DNA of 64,000 bases from Wenyingzhuangia marina (GTDB taxonomy: Bacteria > Bacteroidota > Bacteroidia > Flavobacteriales > Flavobacteriaceae): assembly GCF_900130035.1 (NCBI RefSeq), contig NZ_FQXQ01000002.1, positions 248,001 to 312,000 on the forward strand. Reading direction: 5' to 3'. Positions 43,727 to 52,809 of this stretch are shown here, in pieces. Below the pieces are notes generated by a model. It saw nothing but the letters and a program-made list of their open reading frames with translations. It did not search any database and was not told the origin of the DNA. Position numbers and translations under genes: made by a program. Positions within the stretch are counted from its first letter, which is position 1; each line of letters opens with the position of its first letter.

Positions 43727-45832
43727 ATGGGAAATCAGACTAAAAACTTCAAATACGTTGACTATCTGTGGGACAATGAGAAAGCAAATGCTTTGGGAGA
43801 TGATCAAGTAGCTTTATTCTTATACCGTTCTAATATATTAGGAGCAGACCTAAGAATAACCAATTACGGTGGTGGTAACACTAGCTGTAAAACAATTGAA
43901 ACAGATCCTTTAACAAATGAAGAAGTTGAAGTAATGTGGGTAAAAGGTTCTGGTGGAGACATTGGAACTTTAGATAGAGCTGGTATTGCTGGTTTATACA
44001 CAAAGAGATTAAGAGATTTAAAAAATGTATACGGTGGTTTAGAAGATGAAGATCGTATGGTTGGTTTATTTGATCACTGTATTTACGATTTAGACAGTAA
44101 AGCCCCATCAATTGATACACCTTTACATGGTTTATTACCATTTGCTCATATAGATCACTTACACCCTGATGCTTTAATTGCTGTTGCTGCAGCAAAAGAC
44201 AGTGAAAAAGTTACCAAAGAAATTTGGGGTGACACTATGGGATGGGTGCCTTGGCAACGTCCAGGTTTTGATTTAGGTTTACAGTTAGAAAAATGTTTGG
44301 CTGATAATCCTGGAATTAGAGGTATTGTTCTGGGTTCTCACGGTTTATTTACTTGGGGAGACACGTCTTATGAATGTTATATGAACAGTTTAGAAGTTAT
44401 TGAAATGGCTTCTGAATATATTGAGAAAAAAATCGCTGAAAAAGGAAGTGTTTTTGGCGGTCAAAAAATTGAAAGTTTACCAAAAGATGAGCGTTTAGAA
44501 AAAGCAGCTCAAATTATGCCAGTCTTAAGAGGTTTATGTTCTTCTGAAAACAGAATGATTGGACACTTTGCTGATTCTGATACTATTATGGAATACATCA
44601 ATAGTAACGATTTAGAAAGATTAGCTCCTATGGGAACTTCTTGTCCAGACCACTTCTTAAGAACTAAAATTCAACCTTTAGTTTTAACATTAGATAAAAA
44701 TGAAGATTTATCTGATACCGAAGCAATCTTAAAAAAATTAGAACCTGCATTTGAAGCTTATAGAGCTGAATATACAGAATACTATAATACTTGTAAAAAA
44801 GATAACAGCCCTGCTATTCGTGATGCAAATCCAGTAATTATTATTTATCCAGGAGTGGGTATGTTTAGTTTCGCTAAAAACAAACAAACAACACGTGTAG
44901 CTAATGAATTCTATGTAAACGCTATTAACGTTATGCGTGGTGCTGAAGCAATTACTGAATATACTTCTTTGCCAAGACAAGAAGCTTTTGATATTGAGTA
45001 CTGGTTATTAGAAGAAGCTAAATTGCAACGTATGCCAAAAGAACAACCATTGTCTCGTAAAGTTGCTTTAGTAACAGGAGCCGGTGGAGGAATTGGTAAG
45101 GCAATTGCGGATAAATTAGCTGCTGAAGGTGCTAATATTGTTTTAACTGATATTAACGAACAAAGCTTAATAGAAGCTAATGCTACTTATAAAAGAGACA
45201 TTGCCACTTATGCTATTTGTGATGTAACTAGCCCAGAATCTATTGCTTCTGCTTACAAAAAAGCTTGTATAGAGTTTGGAGGTGTTGACATTGTTGTACA
45301 CAGTGCTGGGTTAGCAATTTCTAAATCTTTAGAAGATACTACAGATAAAGACTGGAATATTTTACAAAGTATTTTAGTTAAAGGTCAGTTTGATTTAGCA
45401 AAGCAGTTTTCTGCAATTACTCGTAAACAAGGATTAGGAGGAGACTACATTTCTATTGCAAGTAAAAACGGATTGGTTGCCGGACCAAACAACGTTGCAT
45501 ACGGAACAGCTAAAGCTGCACAACAACACATGGTACGTTTATTAGCTGCTGAATTGGCTAAAGATAAAGTACGTGTAAATACAATAAACCCTGATGGAGT
45601 TATTGTTGGTAGTAAAATTTGGGAAGGTGCTTGGGCTGAAGGTAGAGCCAAAGCCAACGGAATTACCGTTGAAGAATTACCAGCATTTTACGCTAAAAGA
45701 AATTTATTGAATGAAATTATTACCCCTGCAGATATTGCAAATGGAGTTTTCACTTTTGTTGGAATTCTTGATAAATCTACAGGAAATATCATCAATGTAG
45801 ATGGTGGTATGGCTAACGCTTTCGTAAGATAA
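43727..45832 (+). CDS. rhaEW: Bifunctional L-rhamnulose-1-phosphate aldolase / L-lactaldehyde dehydrogenase
   Basis: ATG at 43727 gives 701 residues (MGNQTKNFKYVDYLW); an upstream in-frame ATG at 43688 lies inside the promoter -7 box and is rejected. The N-terminal half is a class II aldolase (YGGGNTSCK, WVKGSGGD, FAHIDHLHPDALIAV, GSHGLFTWG). The C-terminal third is a short-chain dehydrogenase with VTGAGGGIGKAIA and the YGTAK catalytic motif. This fusion is known in rhamnose pathways that cleave rhamnulose-1-phosphate to DHAP and L-lactaldehyde and oxidise the latter. First gene of the rha operon. Confidence 0.93.
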   Translation: MGNQTKNFKYVDYLWDNEKANALGDDQVALFLYRSNILGADLRITNYGGGNTSCKTIETDPLTNEEVEVMWVKGSGGDIGTLDRAGIAGLYTKRLRDLKNVYGGLEDEDRMVGLFDHCIYDLDSKAPSIDTPLHGLLPFAHIDHLHPDALIAVAAAKDSEKVTKEIWGDTMGWVPWQRPGFDLGLQLEKCLADNPGIRGIVLGSHGLFTWGDTSYECYMNSLEVIEMASEYIEKKIAEKGSVFGGQKIESLPKDERLEKAAQIMPVLRGLCSSENRMIGHFADSDTIMEYINSNDLERLAPMGTSCPDHFLRTKIQPLVLTLDKNEDLSDTEAILKKLEPAFEAYRAEYTEYYNTCKKDNSPAIRDANPVIIIYPGVGMFSFAKNKQTTRVANEFYVNAINVMRGAEAITEYTSLPRQEAFDIEYWLLEEAKLQRMPKEQPLSRKVALVTGAGGGIGKAIADKLAAEGANIVLTDINEQSLIEANATYKRDIATYAICDVTSPESIASAYKKACIEFGGVDIVVHSAGLAISKSLEDTTDKDWNILQSILVKGQFDLAKQFSAITRKQGLGGDYISIASKNGLVAGPNNVAYGTAKAAQQHMVRLLAAELAKDKVRVNTINPDGVIVGSKIWEGAWAEGRAKANGITVEELPAFYAKRNLLNEIITPADIANGVFTFVGILDKSTGNIINVDGGMANAFVR

Positions 45833-45849
45833 TTACAATATTTACTTTC

Positions 45850-45892
45850 TAAAACTCCCATAGAGGTTACACCATTATGGGAGTTTTTTTTC
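45850..45892 (+). terminator. Hairpin with T tract between rhaEW and rhaI
   Basis: AAAACTCCCATA and TATGGGAGTTTT pair perfectly around a 13-nt loop and are followed by a T run, 18 bp after the rhaEW stop and 14 bp before rhaI. It has all marks of an intrinsic terminator inside an apparent operon, so it may give partial read-through and lower expression of the distal genes. Confidence 0.8.
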
Positions 45893-45905
45893 AAAAAACA
45901 ATAAA

Positions 45906-47186
45906 ATGAAATTACAAAATCAACAAATTCTAGATGTAAATAAAAAGATTCTTGAAGAACATAACGATAATTTTGAATTTTTAGCAAACAAACTAACTAA
46001 AAACGGTTATGATGTAAATGCTATTTTATCAAAGTTATCTGAATTTCAAGTAGCAATTCCTAGCTGGGCTTTAGGTGCAGGAGGAACTCGTTTTGGACGT
46101 TTTGGTTTTTATGGTGAACCAACTACACTTGAACAAAAAATAGAAGATGTTGGAATTTTACATGCCTTAACTCAAACTGCTGGGGCTGTATCTTTACACA
46201 TTCCTTGGGATGTACCACAAGACTACAATGCTGTTAGCGAATTAGCTTCTTCTTTAGATATTAAATTTGATGCAGTAAACTCTAACACATTTCAAGATCA
46301 AAAAGATGCTAAGGAATCTTATAAATACGGTTCTTTAAGTAACACTAGTCAAGCAGTACGTGAACAAGCTATTCAACACAATATTGATGTGATTAAAATT
46401 GGAGAAAAATTAGGATCTAAAGCTTTAACAGTTTGGTTGGCTGATGGTTCTTCTTTCCCAGGTCAAAATAACTTTCAAACAGCTTTTCAAAATACTCAAG
46501 ATAGTTTAAAAACAATTTATAAGGATATTCCTGAAGATTGGAAAATGTTAATTGAGTACAAGCCTTACGAACCAAACTTTTATAGTACTGTCATTCAAGA
46601 TTGGGGTGCTTCATTAATGTTAGCTAACGAATGTGGAGACAAAGCTTATACTTTGGTTGATTTAGGTCACCATTTGCCAAATAGCAACATAGAACAAATT
46701 GTTTCTATTTTAAGTTTAAAAGGTAAATTAGGAGGTTTCCATTTTAATGATAGTAAATACGGAGACGATGATTTAACTGTTGGTAGTATCAAACCTTATG
46801 CTTTATTCTTAATCTTTAACGAATTGGTATACGGAATGGCTAATAACCCTCAAAATCCAGATTTGGCTTGGATGATTGATGCAAGTCATAACATTAAAGA
46901 TCCTTTAGAAGATTTAATCCAATCTTTAGAAGCAATACAAGAAGCATTTGCAAGAGCGTTATTGGTTGATCAAGCTGCTTTAAAAGCTGCTCAATTAGAC
47001 AATGATGTAGTTAAATGTCAAGAAATATTACAAGGGGCTTACAGAACAGATGTTCGTCCTTTAATTGAAAAAGCTAGATTAAACAGAGGTGGTGCTATTA
47101 GTCCTATTAAAGCATACCGAGAATTAGATGTAAGAAATTATTTAATTAAAGAAAGAGGTAGAAATACAGTAGCAACTGGTCTATAA
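45906..47186 (+). CDS. rhaI: L-rhamnose isomerase (RhaI type)
   Basis: The 426-residue TIM-barrel protein is of the Pseudomonas-type RhaI family rather than the E. coli RhaA type: IPSWALGAGGTRFGRFG near residue 50, LHIPWDVPQDY, the metal-binding residues in MLIEYKPYEP, LVDLGHH and GFHFNDSKYGDDDL, and WMIDASHNIKDPLEDLI. It interconverts L-rhamnose and L-rhamnulose. It lies between rhaEW and the kinase gene, 9 bp before the latter. Confidence 0.93.
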   Translation: MKLQNQQILDVNKKILEEHNDNFEFLANKLTKNGYDVNAILSKLSEFQVAIPSWALGAGGTRFGRFGFYGEPTTLEQKIEDVGILHALTQTAGAVSLHIPWDVPQDYNAVSELASSLDIKFDAVNSNTFQDQKDAKESYKYGSLSNTSQAVREQAIQHNIDVIKIGEKLGSKALTVWLADGSSFPGQNNFQTAFQNTQDSLKTIYKDIPEDWKMLIEYKPYEPNFYSTVIQDWGASLMLANECGDKAYTLVDLGHHLPNSNIEQIVSILSLKGKLGGFHFNDSKYGDDDLTVGSIKPYALFLIFNELVYGMANNPQNPDLAWMIDASHNIKDPLEDLIQSLEAIQEAFARALLVDQAALKAAQLDNDVVKCQEILQGAYRTDVRPLIEKARLNRGGAISPIKAYRELDVRNYLIKERGRNTVATGL

Positions 47187-47195
47187 TCTATTTAC

Positions 47196-48572
47196 ATGAA
47201 ACAAAAAGTAACTGCAGTCTTCGACATCGGAAAAACGAATAAAAAATTCTTTCTCTTTGATAAAAAATACAAAGAAGTTTATAGAGAATATGCTCGTTTT
47301 GATGAAATAACTGACGAAGACGGTTATCCTACAGAAAACTTACCTGAATTACAAAAATGGTTGAAAGAATTATTTCACCGTATTTTAGATTCAGAAGAGT
47401 ATAATGTAAAAGCAATCAATTTTTCAACCTATGGGGCTAGTTTTGTTCATTTAGATGAAAACGGAGAGTTATTAACTCCCCTATACAACTACACCAAACC
47501 TATGGATGAAGATTTGATTGCTTCATTTTACGAGAAATATGGACCTGAAGAAGAATTTACAAAGAATACAGGTTCTCCAAATTCAGGAATGCTAAACTCT
47601 GGTATGCAACTATATTGGATAAAACATACTAAGCCAGAAATCTATAAAAAGATTAAGTTTTCTTTACACTTACCCCAGTACATGAGTTATTTATTTACAG
47701 ACATTGCCTTAAGTGAATACACAAGTATTGGTTGCCATACAGGATTATGGGATTACGAAAAGAAAGACTATCACGAATGGGTTTATAAAGAAGGAATAAA
47801 CACTAAACTTCCTCAAATAGTATCTACAGAAACTAGTATTAATATGAATTACAATGGTAAACGTATTAAAATTGGTGTAGGTATTCATGATAGCTCTGCT
47901 GCCCTATTACCATATGTAAGAAGCTCTAAAAAGAAATTTGTCTTAGTATCTACAGGAACTTGGAGTGTGTCTTTAAATCCATTTACTCAAACAAATTTAA
48001 CTAAAGATGAAATACTTAGTGGTTGTTTAAATTATATGAGAATTAATGGTAAAGCAGTTAAAGCCGCTCGTTTATTACTTGGTAGTGAATACAAATCTCA
48101 AGCACATAAGTTAACCGAAATTTACGGTGTTCCTCAAGAAAATCATAAAACGGTAGCTTTTGATTACGATTTGTATACAAAACTACTAGAAAATTTTTCT
48201 TACTGTTTTAAATGGAATGTAATAGAAAACAAAAAAGCACCTGAAGAAACAATTCTGAAACATAAAACTTTTGAAGAAGCTTATCATCAATTAATGATGG
48301 AGTTGGTATTGATTCAAGTAGAAAACATCAAAATAGCAACCGGTGAAGATCCTGAAATCAAAAGATTATTTGTTGATGGTGGATTTAGTGATAATGATAT
48401 TTTTATCAAACTATTATCTCATCACTTTAGAGGGATGAAATTAAGATCTACCAATTCATCATTAGGATCGGCATTAGGGGCTGCCATTGCTATTTCAGAT
48501 TCAAAATTAAATTCAAAGTTTTTAAAAACTAATTATTCATTAAAAAAACACGTGCCATTTATAATTACGTAA
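47196..48572 (+). CDS. rhaB: FGGY-family rhamnulokinase
   Basis: The 458-residue protein has the sugar-kinase fold: TAVFDIGKTNKKFFLFD (phosphate-1), INFSTYGASFVHLDENG, GVGIHDSSAALLPY (the catalytic Asp region), LVSTGTWSVSLNPF and RLFVDGGFSDNDIFIKLLS. FGGY kinases phosphorylate various sugars; the rha operon context points to L-rhamnulose. It starts 9 bp after rhaI and precedes the permease gene by 29 bp. Confidence 0.9.
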   Translation: MKQKVTAVFDIGKTNKKFFLFDKKYKEVYREYARFDEITDEDGYPTENLPELQKWLKELFHRILDSEEYNVKAINFSTYGASFVHLDENGELLTPLYNYTKPMDEDLIASFYEKYGPEEEFTKNTGSPNSGMLNSGMQLYWIKHTKPEIYKKIKFSLHLPQYMSYLFTDIALSEYTSIGCHTGLWDYEKKDYHEWVYKEGINTKLPQIVSTETSINMNYNGKRIKIGVGIHDSSAALLPYVRSSKKKFVLVSTGTWSVSLNPFTQTNLTKDEILSGCLNYMRINGKAVKAARLLLGSEYKSQAHKLTEIYGVPQENHKTVAFDYDLYTKLLENFSYCFKWNVIENKKAPEETILKHKTFEEAYHQLMMELVLIQVENIKIATGEDPEIKRLFVDGGFSDNDIFIKLLSHHFRGMKLRSTNSSLGSALGAAIAISDSKLNSKFLKTNYSLKKHVPFIIT

Positions 48573-48601
48573 TTTTTTAAAATAAAAATCAAACTATTAC
48601 T

Positions 48602-50014
48602 ATGAGTCAAACTAATATCAACGAGATACAGGAAATTGAAGAAATTGCGGGTGGGGAATTCGAAAGAGAACCCGTTCCTCAATCCAAGTTAAAAAGTTGG
48701 AAAAGTTTTATCGGAATGTACGCAGGTGAACACGCTGCAGGTACTGAATTTGTGATTGGACCTTTATTTTTAACCACTGGTGTAAGTGCTTTTGATTTAA
48801 TTATTGGACTGATGCTAGGAAATCTTTTAGCTGTATTAAGTTGGCGTTTTTTAACAGCCGAAGTTGCGGTTAAAAACAGATTGACTCTATATTACCAATT
48901 AGAAAAAATTTGTGGTAAAAAATTAGTAACCGGATATAATTTAGCTAACGGAATTTTGTTTTGTTTTTTAGCCGGATCTATGATTACAGTATCTGCAACA
49001 GCAGTAGGAATTCCTTTTAATATGGAAATGCCTACACTTACAGATACCATGCCTAATGGAATGACCTGGATTGTTATTGTACTAGCCATTGGAGCAGTTA
49101 TTTCGTTAATTGCATCTAAAGGCTATGATACTGTTTCTAAAGCAGCAAACTGGATGTCTCCAGTAATTGTATTAGGATTTGTAGCTTGTGGTGTAGTTGC
49201 TTTAGGTCAATTAGAGGTACATAGTTTTTCTGATTTTTGGAACATATGGGGTGAAGGTTCAGAACCTTTTCCTGGTCAAATAAAATATACGTTTTGGCAT
49301 ATTGTAATTTGGTCTTGGTTTGCAAATGGTGCAATGCACATTGGTATGTCTGACTTATCAGTATTCCGTTTTGCAAAAGAAGCTAAAGCTGGTTGGGCAA
49401 CTGCTGCTGGTATGTATGTAGGTCATTATATGGCTTGGATTGCTGCTGCATTAATCTATGCTGTCTATATTAAAACTCCTGAAGCACAAGCTTTGTTAGG
49501 TAATAATTTAGCCCCATCTGTAGCTCCAGGTCCTTTGGCCTATAATACCATTGGTATTTTTGGAATCTTAGTTGTGGTTTTGGCTGGATGGACAACTGCA
49601 AACCCTACAATTTACAGAGCTGGTTTAGCATTTCAAGCTATTATGCCTAAACTATCTACTTTTTGGGTTACTATTATTGCAGGTACAGTAGCAACTGTTG
49701 CAGGATTATTCCCTGCTTTTGCAATGAAATTATTAGATTTTGTTGCTTTCTATGGATTTATTTTAGCACCATTTGGAGCAGTAATTGTATTTGAACATTT
49801 CTTTGCTAAAAAGTTTGGAGTTACTAAAAACTATGCTGAAGTAGCTGGAATAAAATTTAACAAATCTGTATTATTAGCATGGGCTATTAGTTTTGGATTG
49901 TTCTACTTTATTTCTGTTAAATTTGATATATTCTTATCATTTGTAACGTTACCAACATGGATTTTATGTGGAATACTTTACTTAGTATTTAGTAAAGTAT
50001 TTCAGAAAAAATAA
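48602..50014 (+). CDS. NCS1-type permease, predicted L-rhamnose transporter
   Basis: The 470-residue protein has about 12 membrane helices and resembles the nucleobase:cation symporter-1 (purine-cytosine permease) family: the pattern FIGMYAGEHAAGTEFVIGP in helix 1 and LAGWTTANPTIYRAGLAFQ further on. The acidic N-terminal 30 residues are cytoplasmic. It is the last gene of the rha operon, where other bacteria have RhaT or ABC transporters. Rhamnose uptake is inferred from context; NCS1 members are usually known for nucleobases and related compounds. Confidence 0.85.
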   Translation: MSQTNINEIQEIEEIAGGEFEREPVPQSKLKSWKSFIGMYAGEHAAGTEFVIGPLFLTTGVSAFDLIIGLMLGNLLAVLSWRFLTAEVAVKNRLTLYYQLEKICGKKLVTGYNLANGILFCFLAGSMITVSATAVGIPFNMEMPTLTDTMPNGMTWIVIVLAIGAVISLIASKGYDTVSKAANWMSPVIVLGFVACGVVALGQLEVHSFSDFWNIWGEGSEPFPGQIKYTFWHIVIWSWFANGAMHIGMSDLSVFRFAKEAKAGWATAAGMYVGHYMAWIAAALIYAVYIKTPEAQALLGNNLAPSVAPGPLAYNTIGIFGILVVVLAGWTTANPTIYRAGLAFQAIMPKLSTFWVTIIAGTVATVAGLFPAFAMKLLDFVAFYGFILAPFGAVIVFEHFFAKKFGVTKNYAEVAGIKFNKSVLLAWAISFGLFYFISVKFDIFLSFVTLPTWILCGILYLVFSKVFQKK

Positions 50015-50037
50015 TAAACATATTTAAGTTTAAACCT

Positions 50038-50081
50038 AAAAAAAAGGGATTTCAAAATTAATTTTGAAATCCCTTTTTTTT
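50038..50081. terminator. Bidirectional terminator between the rha operon and the broken LacI gene
   Basis: GGGATTTCAAAATT and AATTTTGAAATCCC are perfect 14-bp inverted arms with A and T runs outside, between convergent genes. Confidence 0.9.
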
Positions 50082-50095
50082 AGTTATGTATATGT

Positions 50096-51157
50096 CTATA
50101 AAATATCGTTTGAATCCTGTAAATTTTCCTTGATAATAATTTCAACTGGAATATCAATGTTTAGCGAGACAGTTTGATCTTGAGTAATTTTTTGGAAAAT
50201 TTTCATCAAAGATTGGTAACCTTGTAACTCTGGTTTTTGATTAATTAAATATTGAATACGTTCTTCTTTTAAATAATCTATATTTTTTTTATTTAAATCA
50301 AAGCCTAAAATCTTCACATTATTATAACTTTTATCACTTAAAAATTTTGCAAAAATATAAGACCTAGAATTGGTTACAAATACACCTTTTTTTGTTTTTA
50401 AACTTAATAGGTTGTCTAATATTTTATTCTCTTCTAATTTAGCATCAATTGTATGTACTACTGAATGTATTTTAAGATTGGGGTTTTTTGATATTAAAAA
50501 GTTTTTAAATCCCAGCTCTCTTTCTTTTTGATTTCCTTGAAACTCTGATTTTTCTACCAATGTAAGCGCTATATAAATACCATCATCATCAATAGTATTG
50601 TACAATAGTCTCCCTGCAACCTCACCTGCTTTGGTAGAGTTTTGATAAATAAAACTAGTATTTAATACTTTATCGTTTTTACCATCAATAAACACAAGTG
50701 GTTTATTTTCTTTATTTGCATATTGAACTAATTTATTAGACAACTCCTCAAACAAACTTACTGTGATAATTCCATCATAATTTTGACCTAATATTTAATC
50801 TACTATTTTTTTATAGTGATTCTTGTCATCAGAACTAAAATCAATAAACTCAAGCTCTACTCCAAAATCACTTAATTCATTTAAAGCTTTTTTAACTCCC
50901 ATTCTTGGAAGATTCCAATAACTTATACCATTAATAACTTGAGGTAAAACTACGGCAATACTAACTTTTTTACCTGCAGAAAGTTTTAATCTACTAGCAA
51001 TATTATTTTTAACATAACCTGTTTGTTTAACAATCTCTAAAACTCTTTGTTTTGTTTTAGGAGAAACCCCTGTTCGATTATTTAATACTCTATCAACAGT
51101 ACCTATAGAGGTATTTGATAGTTTCGCTATTTCTTTTATTCCTACCTGTTTTACCAT
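50096..51157 (-). pseudogene. LacI-family regulator interrupted by an in-frame stop codon
   Basis: On the minus strand one continuous frame runs from ATG 51157 to a stop at 50096 with a single internal TAA at 50797-50795 (codon 121). The N-terminal part (120 residues) has a LacI helix-turn-helix (IKEIAKLSNTSIGTVDRVLN) and the linker region. After the stop the same frame continues ILGQNYDGIITVSLF and into the rest of a LacI-type sensor domain (VFIDGKN, AGRLLYNTI, GVFVTNSRSY, ILGFDLNKKN), giving about 353 codons, a normal LacI length. The stop is therefore a nonsense change, not a frameshift. A TTG at 50755 could allow re-initiation of the C-terminal part, without DNA binding. It lies just downstream of uxaC and was probably its regulator. 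Confidence 0.88.
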
Positions 51158-51205
51158 CTTAGATCATAAGATTAATCTTTTACCAAAAGTCAAAATTTAT
51201 AAACA

Positions 51206-51243
51206 AAAAAGGCCTGCTAAATATATTATATAGCAAGCCTTTA
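51206..51243 (-). terminator. Terminator after uxaC
   Basis: On the minus strand AAAGGCTTGCTA pairs with TAGCAGGCCTTT (one mismatch) and is followed by a T run. It separates uxaC from the broken LacI gene. Confidence 0.8.
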
Positions 51244-51261
51244 AGTTAAAAATATAATAGA

Positions 51262-52656
51262 TTAAAAGTTTAAATAACCTTTAACATTGTTATAACAAAT
51301 ATCTTGAACTATTTTTGTTAACCAAGGCATATCGTTTGGTAGCTCTCCACTTTGAATTTTTTCTCCAAAATAGTTACATAACAATCGTCTAAAGTATTCA
51401 TGTCTTGGGTAAGATAAGAAACTTCTAGAATCTGTTAACATTCCAATAAAACAAGAGATTAATCCTAAACTAGATAATGCATCAAAATGATCTTCTATTC
51501 CTTTCTTTTGATCTAAAAACCACCAAGAAGCACCATATTGAACTTTACCTTTCATAGTTCCTTCATTAAAGTTTCCTATCATAGAAGCAAAAACGTAATT
51601 GTCTGCAGGATTTAAATTGTAAATAATTGTTTTACCTAATTTATCTTCTTTATTTAAATGGTTTAAGAATTTAGATAAACTTTGTGCTTGTGGAAAATCT
51701 CCAATAGAATCCCAACCTGTATCAGGTCCTAAAATTCTTAATTTTCTTGAATTATTATTTCTTAAAGCTCCTAAATGTAATTGTTGAACCCAACCTTTTT
51801 CATGGTATTTTTCAAATAAAATGACCAAAATAGCTGATTTATACTCTTCAATTTCTTCTGCTGTTAAAGCTTTACCATCTTTTCTTTTCTTAAAAGTTGC
51901 ATCTACTGATTTTAAATCAAAATCTGCTGCACAAATGTTTTCTAAACCATGATCAGAAACTCTACACCCTTTTTCATCAAAAAAGTTTACTCTTTCTCCA
52001 ATAAAATCAATTAAATCATAAACAGAGCTAATGTCTTTTTTATAAATTTCTTCTGATTTTTCCATATATTTAATAAAACCATCACTTTCAATATTCATAA
52101 ACCCATCAGGTCTAAAAGTAGCGGTTACTTTAAAAGAATTTCCTTGTGCTTTTATAGCATCATGGTGTTCTAAAGTATCTAAAGGATCATCTGTAGTACA
52201 AATATGTTCAACATTCATCTTCTTTATTAATCCTTGAGTACTAAACTCTGGCAAACGTAACTTAGCAGATGTTTGCTCGTATATACTTGCATGATTTTTT
52301 TCTGTAAGTAACTCATCAATATCAAAATAACGTTTCATTTCTAAATGAGTCCAGTGATAAAGAGGATTTAACACAGCATAAGGAACGGTAGAAGCCCATT
52401 GCTTAAATTTTTCTTCATCAGAAGTATTCCCTGTAATATATTTTTCATCAACTCCTAAAGTTCTCATCGCTCTCCATTTATAGTGGTCTCCTTTTAACCA
52501 GGCTTGAGAAATATTTTGAAATGAGGTGTTTTTTGCTATTTCATCTGGAGGTAAATGACAGTGATAATCTATAATTGGTAAATCTTTTACTGCATTATAC
52601 AACTCAACTGCTTTATCATTTTGAAGTAAAAACTGATCATTAATGAAGTTCTTCAT
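51262..52656 (-). CDS. uxaC: Glucuronate/galacturonate isomerase
   Basis: The 464-residue amidohydrolase-fold protein has the UxaC signatures PIIDYHCHLPPDEIA (metal-binding HCH) near residue 30, DHYKWRAMRTLGV, HICTTDDPLDTLEHH, LHLGALRNNN, MLTDSRSFLSYPRHEYFRRLLC and WYNN-like endings (DICYNNVKGYLNF). It converts glucuronate or galacturonate to fructuronate or tagaturonate, the first step of uronate catabolism. It has its own promoter with a LacI-type operator at the start site. Downstream uxaB, kdgK or kdgA genes are not in the window. Confidence 0.95.
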   Translation of the reverse strand: MKNFINDQFLLQNDKAVELYNAVKDLPIIDYHCHLPPDEIAKNTSFQNISQAWLKGDHYKWRAMRTLGVDEKYITGNTSDEEKFKQWASTVPYAVLNPLYHWTHLEMKRYFDIDELLTEKNHASIYEQTSAKLRLPEFSTQGLIKKMNVEHICTTDDPLDTLEHHDAIKAQGNSFKVTATFRPDGFMNIESDGFIKYMEKSEEIYKKDISSVYDLIDFIGERVNFFDEKGCRVSDHGLENICAADFDLKSVDATFKKRKDGKALTAEEIEEYKSAILVILFEKYHEKGWVQQLHLGALRNNNSRKLRILGPDTGWDSIGDFPQAQSLSKFLNHLNKEDKLGKTIIYNLNPADNYVFASMIGNFNEGTMKGKVQYGASWWFLDQKKGIEDHFDALSSLGLISCFIGMLTDSRSFLSYPRHEYFRRLLCNYFGEKIQSGELPNDMPWLTKIVQDICYNNVKGYLNF

Positions 52657-52688
52657 TTTCTATATTATTTATTTCGAAATTACTAATC

Positions 52689-52700
52689 GTTAACGTTAAC
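52689..52700. promoter_or_regulatory. LacI-type operator at the uxaC transcription start
   Basis: GTTAACGTTAAC is a perfect 12-bp palindrome with a central CG, the usual form of a LacI-family operator. It directly follows the -7 box of the uxaC promoter, so a bound repressor would block transcription. Confidence 0.7.
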
Positions 52701-52730
52701 AAATGTATTTTATTTTATTCATAATTCAAA
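52700..52730 (-). promoter_or_regulatory. uxaC promoter
   Basis: On the minus strand TTTG (52730-52727) and TACATTTG (52707-52700) are separated by 19 bp, matching the Bacteroidota -33/-7 consensus. The predicted start lies near 52694, about 38 bp before the uxaC ATG, inside the palindromic operator. Confidence 0.7.
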
Positions 52731-52773
52731 TAAATATGTATAGGAATCATTAATTTTGTCTGTTCTTTAAAGA

Positions 52774-52809
52774 TAAAAAAACGCTCAATTCTAATTGAGC
52801 GTTTTTTTT
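52774..52809. terminator. Terminator after the second GntR gene
   Basis: AACGCTCAATT and AATTGAGCGTT form a perfect stem with flanking A and T runs. Read on the minus strand it ends the GntR transcript, immediately after its stop codon. Confidence 0.85.

Noticed and set aside
45688-45987. Antisense open frame across the rhaEW-rhaI junction
   Set aside because: It is a shadow of two clear genes and crosses a terminator hairpin.
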